Both the position numbers and the translations under genes were made by a program. Shown here in pieces: positions 1 through 8,648 of a stretch of 64,000 nucleotides of DNA; the first letter of the stretch is position 1, and each line of letters starts with the position of its first letter. The stretch covers positions 31,346 through 95,345 of the forward strand of contig CACYXC010000017.1 in assembly GCA_902778285.1 (NCBI GenBank). The letters run 5' to 3'. The stretch comes from Oscillospiraceae bacterium. GTDB taxonomy: Bacteria; Bacillota; Clostridia; Oscillospirales; Oscillospiraceae. The notes beneath the pieces were generated by a model. That model was not told the origin of the DNA. It saw only the letters and a program-made list of their open reading frames with translations, and ran no database searches.

Positions 1-1066
1 GAATTAAGTCCTTTATTTCATGCTCGCCCAACACTTTAATCTGATTCTCAGGTTCATATTTTTTGTTTTCAAATGAATACTCACATTTCTCAATTATCGA
101 AAGGACAATATTCGGAAGTATCCTGCGAGAGATTTCCAAGAACTTTTCGACAAGAAGCTTTTCGCCTCGTTCATCAAGCCGCACAAACGGATTCCATATC
201 TGTGGAGAATATCTACAAAGCGATGCCATTCCAAACAATGCCACATACATGTAAATCCATTGCGGCAAGATGATATCCTTGTTTCTGTTTCTATGCCCCG
301 CAAGTAGAAAAGACTGTCCGGTGATTGAGGTGTAGTGTATTGGATCCTGCAGGTATTTATGTCGTAGAACAGCTATTGTCATTCCATCCTGTTCTGAAAT
401 AGAAGGATTCAAGTAGCTTTTTGTAAAATTAGGCACGCGGGATAACTGATCAAGTACATTCTCTCGAGATGTGCGCCCTATAGATACTCTTTCAAGGTTG
501 CCGTCTTCAGTGAGTACGGTCTCTAGTGGGATACAGTAGTTTTCATCTTCACCGTAGCACTGAACGGCTTCCAAGTTAATTTCGGGAATAGAGAGAAGGA
601 TTTCTTTTATGCATAGGTCATCGAGATCAGTTAAAGAGAGACCATCGGCTTCAATCTTCTGGTTGAAGACATTTATACCGCCGTTGTTTGGCGAAACAAA
701 ATGAATCTTTGTTTTGCCTATCTCGGATGAGGCTTTTTCCGGGAGGGCTTTCATACCATGGCTCTCAATATCCAGCGGCTCACCAGACAGCAATGTACTT
801 GCCGCTAAAAACAGATTGACCGTCCCATAGTACAAAAGCAAGGGTGCGGTATGGAGCGTTGCTTTTTGGGACAAGGAATAGTACTCGTTGGCCTGCAATA
901 ATGACCCTATTATTGTTTCACAAAGAGCATCTTCTTTCCCATGTGTATTAATCCCGTTGTTTGAAAAGTACCTTTGTACTCTTGCCTTATATGAGTACTG
1001 TAGGAGTTTTTTCCAGAGCTCATCTTCCGGGTTTTCTGTATAAACAGTTATTCTTTCTTTTGCCAT
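1..1066 (-). CDS. YaaC-like protein, 3' end outside window
   Basis: An open frame runs from an ATG at 1066-1064 to the left edge without a stop (355 codons visible), so the C-terminus is missing. The protein starts MAKERITVYTENPED. Features that recall the YaaC family are a central PLLLYYGTVNLFLAAS segment, HYTSITGQSFLL, and a late FGMASLCRYSPQIWNPF block. YaaC-like proteins are cytosolic with no established reaction; some occur near defence or restriction genes, as here. Codon use is AT-rich like the rest of 1-5400. It is the last visible gene of a minus-strand run, 31 bp after the preceding stop. The frame is sure; the family is a recalled resemblance. Confidence 0.65.
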   Translation of the reverse strand, partial: MAKERITVYTENPEDELWKKLLQYSYKARVQRYFSNNGINTHGKEDALCETIIGSLLQANEYYSLSQKATLHTAPLLLYYGTVNLFLAASTLLSGEPLDIESHGMKALPEKASSEIGKTKIHFVSPNNGGINVFNQKIEADGLSLTDLDDLCIKEILLSIPEINLEAVQCYGEDENYCIPLETVLTEDGNLERVSIGRTSRENVLDQLSRVPNFTKSYLNPSISEQDGMTIAVLRHKYLQDPIHYTSITGQSFLLAGHRNRNKDIILPQWIYMYVALFGMASLCRYSPQIWNPFVRLDERGEKLLVEKFLEISRRILPNIVLSIIEKCEYSFENKKYEPENQIKVLGEHEIKDLI

Positions 1067-1097
1067 AGTGCCACCAACTACCATTTCCAGTCGTTTC

Positions 1098-1442
1098 TCA
1101 TTTTATCGGCTTGATTGTAGATTCGATAAACGCTGCCTCGTCAGCGGATAACTGCTCCTGTGTTTTAATTCCCTTCTGGAGCAAAACAGAGATTCCTTTC
1201 AGCCGCAGGAACGTCTCTGCGTTGATATAGGATTGCTGCGCTGTCGTCGGCATGGTTTGATGCGTAGTATTCCATGCCAGCGTTTCGATAAGGTACTTCG
1301 TTGTCAAAGACTGGATGTGCTGCTGCATGGCGTCGTATTGCCGCGTACTGTAGTACAGCCGCAGCTTTTTTACTTCGTCGATCAGATCGGCGATTTCCTT
1401 GATGTCTTTATACTGTTCAAATGTGTTCAGGTAATCATTCAT
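1098..1442 (-). CDS. Small unknown protein ending in an FIESTIKP motif
   Basis: A 114-residue soluble, mostly helical-looking protein starting MNDYLNTFEQYKDIKE. It begins 5 bp after the stop of the methylase fragment at 1448, so it is probably co-transcribed and perhaps translationally coupled. Its last residues (LSADEAAFIESTIKPIK) closely match the last residues of that fragment (LTPDEIAFIEATIKPME), which is the usual C-terminal signature of Eco57I-like restriction-methylase subunits. The rest shows no domain I recognise. It may be a small accessory subunit sharing a docking tail with the large one, or a duplicated tail attached to unrelated sequence. Confidence 0.6.
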   Translation of the reverse strand: MNDYLNTFEQYKDIKEIADLIDEVKKLRLYYSTRQYDAMQQHIQSLTTKYLIETLAWNTTHQTMPTTAQQSYINAETFLRLKGISVLLQKGIKTQEQLSADEAAFIESTIKPIK

Positions 1443-1447
1443 ATTCG

Positions 1448-1980
1448 TTACTCCATCGGCTTTATCGTCGCTTCAATAAACGCAATCTCATCGGGCGTCA
1501 GATGATATTTTGCATACAGTTCCGTGTCTGTCCACGGCTTTGAAAAATCTTGAAGCGGAACGAATCTATAGGTTTTGTTTGGCAAGTCCTGTGAAATCCT
1601 ACATGCCAAAACCAGTATCCTAAAGAATTTCGTCTTCAAATAGGTTATAAAACTATGGGCCTCAATTTCATTCTTGAACGGGGCGTAAAGATATGTCTGT
1701 GAACATACAGAGTTATTTCCCGCGAATTCAGGTTGACCGACTATTTGATGGGGGAAATCTTCTCCTGCGCCATACGCCTTCGGTATAAGAACCTTGCATT
1801 TCTCGATATCCTGAGCATTTTTCGAAATATCAGTTTTTCTTACATATGCAGTTTTTCTAACAGCCCTATCAAGATAGAAGAGTTTTACGTCGTGGCCTGC
1901 TGCTTTTCTATTAAAGATTGTAATTGGATTCTTTTTACTTGTCGCCGGATTGGTTGGGATTCCAAACGGAGTAGAGCAGA
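1448..1980 (-). pseudogene. C-terminal fragment of Eco57I-type restriction methylase
   Basis: One minus-strand frame is open from about 1980 to the stop at 1450-1448 but has no start of its own. It reads STPFGIPTN, then IEKCKVLIPKAYG, then TYLYAPFKNEIEAHSFITY, FFRILVL, FVPLQDFSKPWTD and ends AFIEATIKPME. These are the successive landmarks of the C-terminal third of Eco57I-type methylase/restriction proteins that normally follow a 'subunit M' and helicase gene. The methylase domain itself (NPPY motif) is absent. The fragment starts inside the 3' end of the helicase ORF in another frame, so the two genes have been joined by a deletion of what should be several kilobases. A TTG at about 1639 could still start a short peptide, but no Shine-Dalgarno supports it. 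Confidence 0.72.
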
Positions 1981-3237
1981 AAACGCAAAAGACACGCCGC
2001 TATCGCGCAGCTCTTTCAGCCGATGACGAGAAGATTCATTTGGATTAAAAGCAAAACGGATCATCTGGGGGAATCCATAATATGGGTTCTCCCATTCTTC
2101 TTTTGGCTCGTCTGCGGTGTTGTTCTCTTTGATCCATGCCTCCTGGTCTTTAACGATGTCGGTAAACTGGTAGAAAGCGATAATGTCATCCTTGGAAAAT
2201 TCGCTGCCCATTAAAATGCGGTAAGGTGTGCCAGAGAGATGAAGCCTTATGCGGGCATCAAGGAATTTCATTTGCTCTTCTGCTTCGGCAGCTTCAACGA
2301 AGTCATCCACATCGCCACCATGCTGTTTGCCTGCCGCGCGCAGAACGCGTCCATACTTCTCGGCTCGGGCGCCAAAATGCGTCTCGTCTACGATCAGAAG
2401 GTCAATTTCACGGCCAAAGATTTCCCGATGTTTCTCTTTGATCGTGTCTCCCTGCAAATCCTGTAAGGTCAGAAAAACAACAACTCTTCTGCCTGAATCA
2501 AGTATATCCTTGATTATACTTTCGCTTGAAAGCAGCTGTTCGCCTGTAAGAAAAGCATAATCAGCAAATCTTACATGGCTTTCAACAGTCTTTTTCCACT
2601 CTTCTTTTACATCGGCTTTTGCGGATACAATCACCACGATGCCGGCATTCATTTCAGTGGCACAGTACATGGACGTGAAGGATTTACCGAACCGCATGAC
2701 AGCATACATCAGTAGATTTGTTCTCCCAGCGTCTACAGCTGCCTTGAACTGTCGTATGGTTTTGTCTTGGTTGGGACGCGGAGGATAGGTCTCTGTGCGT
2801 TCATATGTATGAGTTTCCGGCAAACCGGTTTCTGCGCTGTAAAACTGGTATTTGCCAGTGTTTTCATCGAAATCCTGTTGAATATCCTCAACGGCCTCAG
2901 CAATGTCAAGCGCTGACGCTTCCTTGAAAAACTCTCTGGAATAGTAAATTCCCTGTTCTATATTGGCGGGAAGCAATCTGGTACGATGTCGCTCTCCCTC
3001 TAGGAAACTGTGCACGGCAAAATCGCGGAAGTAAACATCGTCACTTACTTTCGCAATTTGATCGTATTCCTTTTGAAGATCCGGAAAATGCTCACGCCAC
3101 TCCTGCAACCGAACAGCCACAGGACGGTAGGTGTCACCGACTTTGAGATAATTCGGAATGGTGTTCGTGGTAAATGCGTAGATGTGAGGATCGACTCTGC
3201 CGGTAATCAATTGATCCAATACGGTTAAATCTCTCAT
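1885..3237 (-). pseudogene. GIY-YIG/DEAD-box restriction helicase, C-terminally truncated
   Basis: The ATG at 3237 overlaps the upstream stop by 4 bp (ATGA) and has a GGAG-type ribosome site; an in-frame ATG at 3309 lies inside the upstream gene and is less likely. The 450-residue product starts with a GIY-YIG-like domain (HIYAFTTNT, KVGDT; residues about 15-60). A superfamily 2 helicase motor follows, with a Walker A variant (RFGKS) near 200, DETH near 290 and LSGTP near 345. The second RecA-like domain is missing. After about 1975 the frame runs into foreign sequence (LLRLESQPIRR onward), while the neighbouring frame becomes the methylase C-terminus. In intact systems this would be the translocating subunit of the restriction complex; here it is very likely dead. 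Confidence 0.75.
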
Positions 3238-4220
3238 ATCCTCGCTCCGTTCTTCAGCAGTGAGACGAACTTCACCTTTTTGTTCTCTTTCCAGTCCATG
3301 ATCATGCAATAGATTCCTGTGTGTAACAGGGGATCATTCTTTGCACACCCCTCACAAGGACGTTTTTCCGGCTCGTCATCGAAGAGCTGAAGCTGCCCGC
3401 TGTCCGTATCCTTACAGCTGTCGGGAATCACGTACTTAAGCCCATCCATCTGCCAAATGTTCCACGACAATATCTCTGCTATACTGCGCAGATCATCCGT
3501 ATCCGGTTCTTTTTTAAAGCGCGCAATATAATAATCAACATAGGACAGCAGCAGATTCTCTCTGGCAAGCAGCACATTATCCCCCTGCCAATCAAAGCCA
3601 TATACGCTCTGGAATGCGATAGTTGCCCATTCACGCCACGTCTCTTCTGTTTCGGCGTTCTCCATGACAACTCGCATTTTGCGATCCAGCAGACCGATCC
3701 GCTGGGCAAGATCTATGGTATCCCCTGTGACCGTATCATAGCGGCTTACCAAATAAGGCGCTTCCCCACATGTGATCTCCAGGCGGACATCTCGAACATA
3801 GTCCTCCCACGTTTTTCCGTCGGGCGTTGGAAATGCAATTTTGCCCTCCGTGGCAGTCCAACGCTTTTCGTGTTCTGTGTTAAACACATTTTCTGCGCCA
3901 AACCACGCATTATCAACCAGATTGTTCTGTTTGTTGCAAACCCATGAGGGCGTAAAGACTTCCGCTTTTTGCTTGATGCGTTCAACCTGCTCTTTTTTTG
4001 ACTTCTCCACTCGAGGCTTTACAACATTGCCGTTATAGCCGATGACGGACAACACTTCTATATAATCATGCCACTGAAAGCCGACTCCTTTATGGGCATA
4101 GTTATCCGTCGCCCAGATAATGTTTTTGCCTGATGAATGATCCTTCAGTAGAATCGCAAGCAACTCATGATCGCGGCGAAATAGATAGTTTTCTTTTATA
4201 TCAATTTGATTCTTGTCCAT
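3234..4220 (-). CDS. Restriction-modification 'subunit M'-like protein (AEVFTP type)
   Basis: 328 residues. The ATG at 4220 shares a base with the ATPase stop (TGATG) and has AGGGA upstream, indicating translational coupling; the ATG 21 bp further up is poorer. The motif KAEVFTPSWVCNKQNNLVD, then ITCGEAPYLVSRYD, RIGLLDRKMRVV and ILSWNIWQMDGLKYVIP, match a conserved family annotated as restriction endonuclease subunit M in gut bacteria. There is no NPPY methylase motif, so catalysis presumably depended on the partner now reduced to the fragment at 1448. A CxxC...C cluster near the C-terminus (CEGCAKNDPLLHTGIYC) may bind zinc. The reading frame is intact, although its partners are broken. Confidence 0.75.
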   Translation of the reverse strand: MDKNQIDIKENYLFRRDHELLAILLKDHSSGKNIIWATDNYAHKGVGFQWHDYIEVLSVIGYNGNVVKPRVEKSKKEQVERIKQKAEVFTPSWVCNKQNNLVDNAWFGAENVFNTEHEKRWTATEGKIAFPTPDGKTWEDYVRDVRLEITCGEAPYLVSRYDTVTGDTIDLAQRIGLLDRKMRVVMENAETEETWREWATIAFQSVYGFDWQGDNVLLARENLLLSYVDYYIARFKKEPDTDDLRSIAEILSWNIWQMDGLKYVIPDSCKDTDSGQLQLFDDEPEKRPCEGCAKNDPLLHTGIYCMIMDWKENKKVKFVSLLKNGARI

Positions 4221-5416
4221 CACATTCCCTTTAACAGCCAATCGGCTACATCTACGACCTGAACGCCCTCATATTGGTATGCCTCCTGGCGGGTGCGCGT
4301 GAGAATCATTTTCGGGTAGGCGTCCTTAATCTTCAATAGCGGATCTACCTCGCGCTGGAATGTATCGGGATCATCAATGCTGCTGGCAACCTGAATATAT
4401 AGCTTTTCATTGCGCTTGATGGCAACAAAGTCTATTTCTTTCTTATACAGCACACCTGCATACAGCTCGTAGCCGCGGCGCAACAACTCGATGGCCACGA
4501 TGTTTTCAATCATTCGGCCATAGTCTGCGTTCTTCGTCCCTAGCTTGGCATACTTGAAAGAGTGATCGCTGAGATAGTATTTATCGTTAGAGGCAAGATA
4601 GCGTTTGCCCTGAATATCATATCTTCTGACCTTATAGAAAGCAAAGGCGTTACAAAGGTACTTGATATAGGCGCTGATCGTGCGGTCGTTTGTCTTGACT
4701 TGCTCGCTGGTAAAGGCCGCCGCCACGCTGCGGGTGGAGGTCAGATTGGAAATGTTGTCGATCAGGAAATCGCAGAGGCGCTCCATCAGTGGCATGTTGC
4801 GGATCTTATATTTTTTCTGGATATCCCGGACGATCAGCGTGTTGAACACGTCGGAAATATAGTCATACTTCGCTTCGGGCGTCTTATAAAGGTAGGAGCC
4901 GGACATGCCGCCCTCTTGAATATAGCGAGTGAATGCTGCGTACTGATCTGTCAGCTCATAGTACTGCATGAACTCGCCGAACGAGAAAGGATAAACTTCA
5001 ATCTCAAAGGTGCGCCCGGTAAACAGCGTTGCCAGGTCACTGCTCAGTAGGAAAGCGTTGGAGCCGGTGATATAGATATCATATTTCTCGGAGGCGTGCA
5101 GACTATTGATTGCCTTCTCAAAGCCCTCACACATCTGGACTTCGTCAATGAAAACAAAGTTGTTTTTGCCGGCGATATACGCGCTCTCAATATAGTGGTT
5201 CAACGCATGATACTCCGCCAGGCTCTCATATGAATTCAGGTTGAAATTGATGTGGATGATATTTGCGTCAGGATCATTCGCCCGCACATAGGTCATAAAG
5301 GATTCCAACAGCTTGGACTTGCCGCTACGTCGGACGCCTGTAATGACCTTGATATCCGGGGTACCCATTACTTCTTTCAGCTTGTTCAAATAGAAGTCTC
5401 GTTCGATAAGTCGCAC
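4220..5416 (-). CDS. AAA-type ATPase with DUF4143 domain
   Basis: 398 residues with a GTG start at 5416 preceded by GAGGTGAG. Walker A is GVRRSGKS near residue 27, Walker B is FVFIDEVQ near 92, and a sensor-like YITGSN follows near 115; this is the AAA_14 arrangement. The C-terminal half (from about 200) fits DUF4143, which carries a restriction-nuclease-like fold: IENIVAIELLRRGY and EIDFVAIKRN resemble its E...D...xxK-type core. Such proteins are common, scattered and often horizontally acquired; their cellular role is unclear. It heads the tight minus-strand cluster with the restriction genes but may be an independent passenger. Composition is AT-rich. Confidence 0.85.
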   Translation of the reverse strand: MRLIERDFYLNKLKEVMGTPDIKVITGVRRSGKSKLLESFMTYVRANDPDANIIHINFNLNSYESLAEYHALNHYIESAYIAGKNNFVFIDEVQMCEGFEKAINSLHASEKYDIYITGSNAFLLSSDLATLFTGRTFEIEVYPFSFGEFMQYYELTDQYAAFTRYIQEGGMSGSYLYKTPEAKYDYISDVFNTLIVRDIQKKYKIRNMPLMERLCDFLIDNISNLTSTRSVAAAFTSEQVKTNDRTISAYIKYLCNAFAFYKVRRYDIQGKRYLASNDKYYLSDHSFKYAKLGTKNADYGRMIENIVAIELLRRGYELYAGVLYKKEIDFVAIKRNEKLYIQVASSIDDPDTFQREVDPLLKIKDAYPKMILTRTRQEAYQYEGVQVVDVADWLLKGM

Positions 5417-5594
5417 AGAATCTCACCTCGTTGGTATTCTACCATATCTATTTCGCAAAATCAAGAATTAAACAAAATTGCGAAACAGCGCGATTAAGAA
5501 AGCATTTGTAAATAAAAGAGAAAGGTATGATCCCATTCTTTCGAAAAAAGAAACAACTTGCACTCCGCTTAGCATTTTTACTATGTCAAAGACA

Positions 5595-5634
5595 AAGAAG
5601 CAAACTTGTACTGTAAAGTGCAAGTTTGCTTCTT
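5595..5634. repeat. 14-bp inverted repeat between ATPase and dfrA
   Basis: Arms 5595-5608 and 5621-5634 (AAGAAGCAAACTTG and its complement) are perfect, with a 12-nt loop. No T-run follows on the plus strand. It lies in the 5417-5777 spacer, about 180 bp upstream of the ATPase start, and could be an operator, a transcript-end hairpin or a border of the acquired island. The rest of the spacer holds no credible gene; near 5707 is a GC-rich CCCCTCCCCTAC stretch like half of the palindrome at 33575-33601. Confidence 0.5.
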
Positions 5635-5777
5635 CAAAATCCAATCCTGTCAGACAGCTACCAAATCTTTTTGGCTTCAAAACTCTCTTATGGGTGTTGG
5701 CACAAGCCCCTCCCCTACGCTGTGAGAGCGGCGTTTCTGCGCGTATCTGCGCCGTTCCTCTCCCGGGGGGTACCGGA

Positions 5778-6275
5778 TCAGCCTGCCGCCGACGCCCGCT
5801 CATAGGTGCAGAAGCAATAGCGCAGGCCGTTTTCCTCCAGCCAGCCGCCCTGCTCGGTGCAGACCCAGTCGGGCAGCGTGTCCAGATCGGGGAAGAAACT
5901 GTCCGAGTGGGGAGCGAGATCAATTTTTGTGATGTATACCTTCGCCAGGTGGGGGAAGAACTGCCTGTAAACGCTGGCGCCGCCGATGACCAGGCAGCGC
6001 TCCTGCCGCGCCGCGGCCGCCAGCGCCTCCTCGGTGGAGTGCACCACCTCGGCGCCCTCGATCTCGAGCGCCTGCCGGGTGACGACGATGTTGTGCCGCC
6101 CCTTGAGGGGCCTGCCGCCGGGAAAGTCCTCCATCGTGCGGCGGCCGACGATCACCGCCGCGTCCCGGGTCACTTCGCGGAAATGCGCCCGGTCGGCCCG
6201 GAGCACCACGGGCTGGGTGCCGCCGGCGCCGATGCCCCAGTCGGCGTATACCGCCACGATCGCTTCCAGTTCCAT
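5778..6275 (-). CDS. dfrA: Dihydrofolate reductase
   Basis: 165 residues; reduces dihydrofolate to tetrahydrofolate with NADPH in the cytosol. Start ATG at 6275 with GAGGTGAAG just upstream; the longer open frame to 6449 is read-through into thyA. Diagnostic pieces are the N-terminal AIVAVYADWGIG (substrate and Met20 loop), VIVGRRTMEDFPGGRPLKGRHNIVVTR in the NADPH region, and CLVIGGASVYRQFFP. The gene follows thyA by 10 bp on the same strand, the usual pairing, because thymidylate synthase produces the dihydrofolate that this enzyme recycles. Confidence 0.94.
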   Translation of the reverse strand: MELEAIVAVYADWGIGAGGTQPVVLRADRAHFREVTRDAAVIVGRRTMEDFPGGRPLKGRHNIVVTRQALEIEGAEVVHSTEEALAAAARQERCLVIGGASVYRQFFPHLAKVYITKIDLAPHSDSFFPDLDTLPDWVCTEQGGWLEENGLRYCFCTYERASAAG

Positions 6276-6285
6276 GCTCTTCACC

Positions 6286-7116
6286 TCATACCGCCACGGG
6301 GATCGTGTGCCTGAATTCGGAGTACTCATAACCCTCCATGCGGAAGCTGTCGCGCGTGAAGGCATAGAAGTCCCGGACCTCCGGGTCGATGAGGAATTTC
6401 GGCGCGGGCTTCGGCGGATTGGCGATGATCTCCTCGATCGCCGGCACATGGCGGTCGTAGATGTGCGCGTCCGCGATCACGTGCACGAATTCGCCCGGCT
6501 CGAAGCCGGAGACCTGCGCCATCATCATCGTCAGCACCGCGTACTGCACCACGTTCCAGTTGTTGGCGGCCAGCATGTCCTGGCTGCGCTGGTTCAAAAT
6601 GGCGTTGAGTCTGTTGCCCGAGACGTTGAAGGTCATCGAGTAGGCGCAGGGGTAGAGCGCCATCTCGCTGAGGTCGGCGAAGGTGTAGATATTGGTCATG
6701 ATGCGGCGGGAGGCGGGGTTGTTCTTCAGATCCCACAGCACCTTGTCCACCTGGTCCATGTCGCCCTGAGGATAGTGGTGCTTCACGCCGAGCTGGTAGC
6801 CGTAAGCCTTGCCGATGGAGCCGTTCTCGTCCGCCCAGGCGTCCCACACGCGGGTGCGCAGATCGTGCACGTTGTTGCTCTTCTTCTGCCAGATCCACAG
6901 CAGCTCGTCGATGGCGGACTTCCAGTAGGTGCGGCGGATGGTCAGGATCGGGAATTCCTCCGAAAGGTCGTAGCGGTTGACGATGCCGAATTTCTTGACC
7001 GTATGGGCCGGGGCGCCGTCCTCCCAGCGGGGGCGCACCTCCCGGTCGGTGTCCCAGACGCCGTTGTCCAGAATATCCCGGCAGTTTTGGATAAAGATCT
7101 CGTCTGCTCTGCTCAT
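6286..7116 (-). CDS. thyA: Thymidylate synthase
   Basis: 276 residues; methylates dUMP to dTMP with methylenetetrahydrofolate. ATG at 7116 has GGAGG 9 bp upstream. Conserved parts include the N-terminal DREVRPRWEDGAPAHT, the catalytic cysteine in LYPCAYSMTF (about residue 153), the following RSQDMLAANNWNVVQYA, and HVIADAHIYDRHV. The residue after the catalytic Pro-Cys is Ala rather than the His usual in E. coli-type enzymes, a variant I associate with clostridial ThyA. A TACAAT-like -10 lies at about 7152-7157 on the minus strand. It is divergent from dpaA, with 94 bp between starts, and forms an operon with dfrA. Confidence 0.95.
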   Translation of the reverse strand: MSRADEIFIQNCRDILDNGVWDTDREVRPRWEDGAPAHTVKKFGIVNRYDLSEEFPILTIRRTYWKSAIDELLWIWQKKSNNVHDLRTRVWDAWADENGSIGKAYGYQLGVKHHYPQGDMDQVDKVLWDLKNNPASRRIMTNIYTFADLSEMALYPCAYSMTFNVSGNRLNAILNQRSQDMLAANNWNVVQYAVLTMMMAQVSGFEPGEFVHVIADAHIYDRHVPAIEEIIANPPKPAPKFLIDPEVRDFYAFTRDSFRMEGYEYSEFRHTIPVAV

Positions 7117-7210
7117 GTGCGGCGAGCCTCCCTCTGTTTGTTGTCCTTCCGTATTGTACCACAGGCACCGCCCCGCGCGCAATAGAATAGAATGACCCGG
7201 AGGTGGTGCT

Positions 7211-8071
7211 ATGCGATATGCCGTTGTCGGCGGGGACCGGCGCTCGGCCCTGCTGGCGGAAATGCTGCAGCGGGAAGGGCACCGGGTGCACAGCTTTGCG
7301 CTGGAAAAGGCGGAGCTGCCCGCCGGGATAGCGCGGGACAGCACGCTGCAGGCCTGCACATACGGGGCCGACTGTGTGCTCCTGCCCACGCCCGCCGAGA
7401 GAGGCGGGCTTTTGTATGCGCCGCTGGGCCTTGCCGCTCCGCCCATGGACGAGGTGATCGGCGCGCTCTGGCCGGGCGCGCTGGTGATCGGCGGGGGCTT
7501 TGCCGCCGCGACGGTCGAGCGGGCGCTGCGGGAAAAGCTCCGCATCGAGGATCTGATGCGGCGGGCGGATTTCCTGCAGGCGAATGCCGCCATCACGGCC
7601 GAGGGCGCGATCGGCGTCCTGCTGCGCGAGAGCGAGAAGACCCTTCTCGGCAGCCGATGCCTCGTCGCGGGCTGGGGGCGGATCGGCAAGCTGCTGACCC
7701 TGCGCCTGTCCGCGCTGGGCGCGTATGTCACGGCCGCCGCCCGCAGGCGGGCGGACCGCGCGGAGGCCGAGGCGCTGGGGCTGCGCGCGCTGGATTACGG
7801 GCAGCTGGAGAGCATCGCCGGAGAGCTGGATTTCGTGGTCAACACCGTCCCCGCACGGGTGCTGAGCGACGCGCTGCTCTGCTGCCTGCCGGGGGATGCG
7901 CTGCTGCTGGAGCTGGCCTCCCCGCCGGGCGGCTTCGATCCGCTGCTGGCGCAGAACATAGGCCTGCGCGCGCTCACGGCGCCGGGGCTGCCGGGAAAGA
8001 GCGCGCCGGCCTCGGCGGCCGCCCTGCTCAAGCGCACGGCGGCGCAGATCATGCAGGAACAGGAGGAATAA
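7211..8071 (+). CDS. dpaA: Dipicolinate synthase subunit A
   Basis: 286 residues. With DpaB it makes dipicolinic acid from a lysine-pathway intermediate in the mother cell; the product is loaded into the forespore core. ATG at 7211 has GGAGGTGG 6 bp before it. The N-terminus AVVGGDRRSALLAEML is a Rossmann-type start specific to DpaA, and a second nucleotide-binding loop, VAGWGRIGKLL, lies near residue 155. DpaB starts 1 bp after the stop, so the two are co-translated. Expression is expected under sporulation sigma K, but I could not confirm such a promoter by eye. Confidence 0.92.
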   Translation: MRYAVVGGDRRSALLAEMLQREGHRVHSFALEKAELPAGIARDSTLQACTYGADCVLLPTPAERGGLLYAPLGLAAPPMDEVIGALWPGALVIGGGFAAATVERALREKLRIEDLMRRADFLQANAAITAEGAIGVLLRESEKTLLGSRCLVAGWGRIGKLLTLRLSALGAYVTAAARRRADRAEAEALGLRALDYGQLESIAGELDFVVNTVPARVLSDALLCCLPGDALLLELASPPGGFDPLLAQNIGLRALTAPGLPGKSAPASAAALLKRTAAQIMQEQEE

Positions 8072-8072
8072 C

Positions 8073-8648
8073 ATGGAGAAGAAACGGCTGGGGGTCGCGC
8101 TCTGCGGCTCCTACTGCACCTATGAAAAGCTCTTCGCGGGCCTGCCCGCGCTCGCGGAGCGCTACGAGCTCGTCCCCATCATGAGCGACACCGCCGCCGA
8201 GACGGATACGCGCTTCGGCTCGGCGGCGGGGAACATCCGGCGGCTCATGGAGCTGACGGGCAGGCCCGTGATCACGACGATCGCCGAGGCGGAGCCGATC
8301 GGCCCGAAGGCGCAGCTCGACGCGCTGCTGATCGCGCCCTGCACGGGCAACACCCTCGCAAAGCTCGCCCACGGTGTCAGCGACAGCGCCGTGACCATGG
8401 CGGCCAAGGCGCATCTGCGAAACGGCAGGCCCGTCGTGATCGCCTTTTCCACCAACGACGGGCTCTCCGGCTCGGCGGAAAACATCGGGCGGCTCCTGAA
8501 TCGGAAAAACTATTATTTTGTCCCCTTCGGGCAGGACGACGCGGAGAAGAAGCCCTGCTCCCTGCAGGCGGACTTCACGCTGCTCGCCGACACGGTGGAG
8601 GCCGCCCTGTCGGGCAGGCAGCTCCAGCCCGTGCTCAGGGAGTATTGA
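8073..8648 (+). CDS. dpaB: Dipicolinate synthase subunit B (flavoprotein)
   Basis: 191 residues. A flavoprotein of the decarboxylase-like (UbiX/Dfp) superfamily that is the second subunit of dipicolinate synthase. The N-terminal GVALCGSYCTYEKL and later LIAPCTGNTLAKLAHGVSDSAVTMAAKAHLR are the phosphate- and flavin-binding segments typical of DpaB. It is coupled to dpaA by 1-bp spacing. The gene ends 477 bp before the convergent rluD stop; that gap contains palindromes and one copy of the terminator-duplicating element. Confidence 0.93.
   Translation: MEKKRLGVALCGSYCTYEKLFAGLPALAERYELVPIMSDTAAETDTRFGSAAGNIRRLMELTGRPVITTIAEAEPIGPKAQLDALLIAPCTGNTLAKLAHGVSDSAVTMAAKAHLRNGRPVVIAFSTNDGLSGSAENIGRLLNRKNYYFVPFGQDDAEKKPCSLQADFTLLADTVEAALSGRQLQPVLREY

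Noticed and set aside
1885-2030. Normal C-terminal end of the helicase as translated (LLRLESQPIRRQVKR...)
   Set aside because: This stretch is an out-of-frame reading of the methylase fragment, shown by the excellent match of the neighbouring frame.
5478-6314. 278-codon plus-strand frame over dfrA and the spacer
   Set aside because: Mostly antisense to dfrA; the AT-rich first part has no ribosome site or domain.
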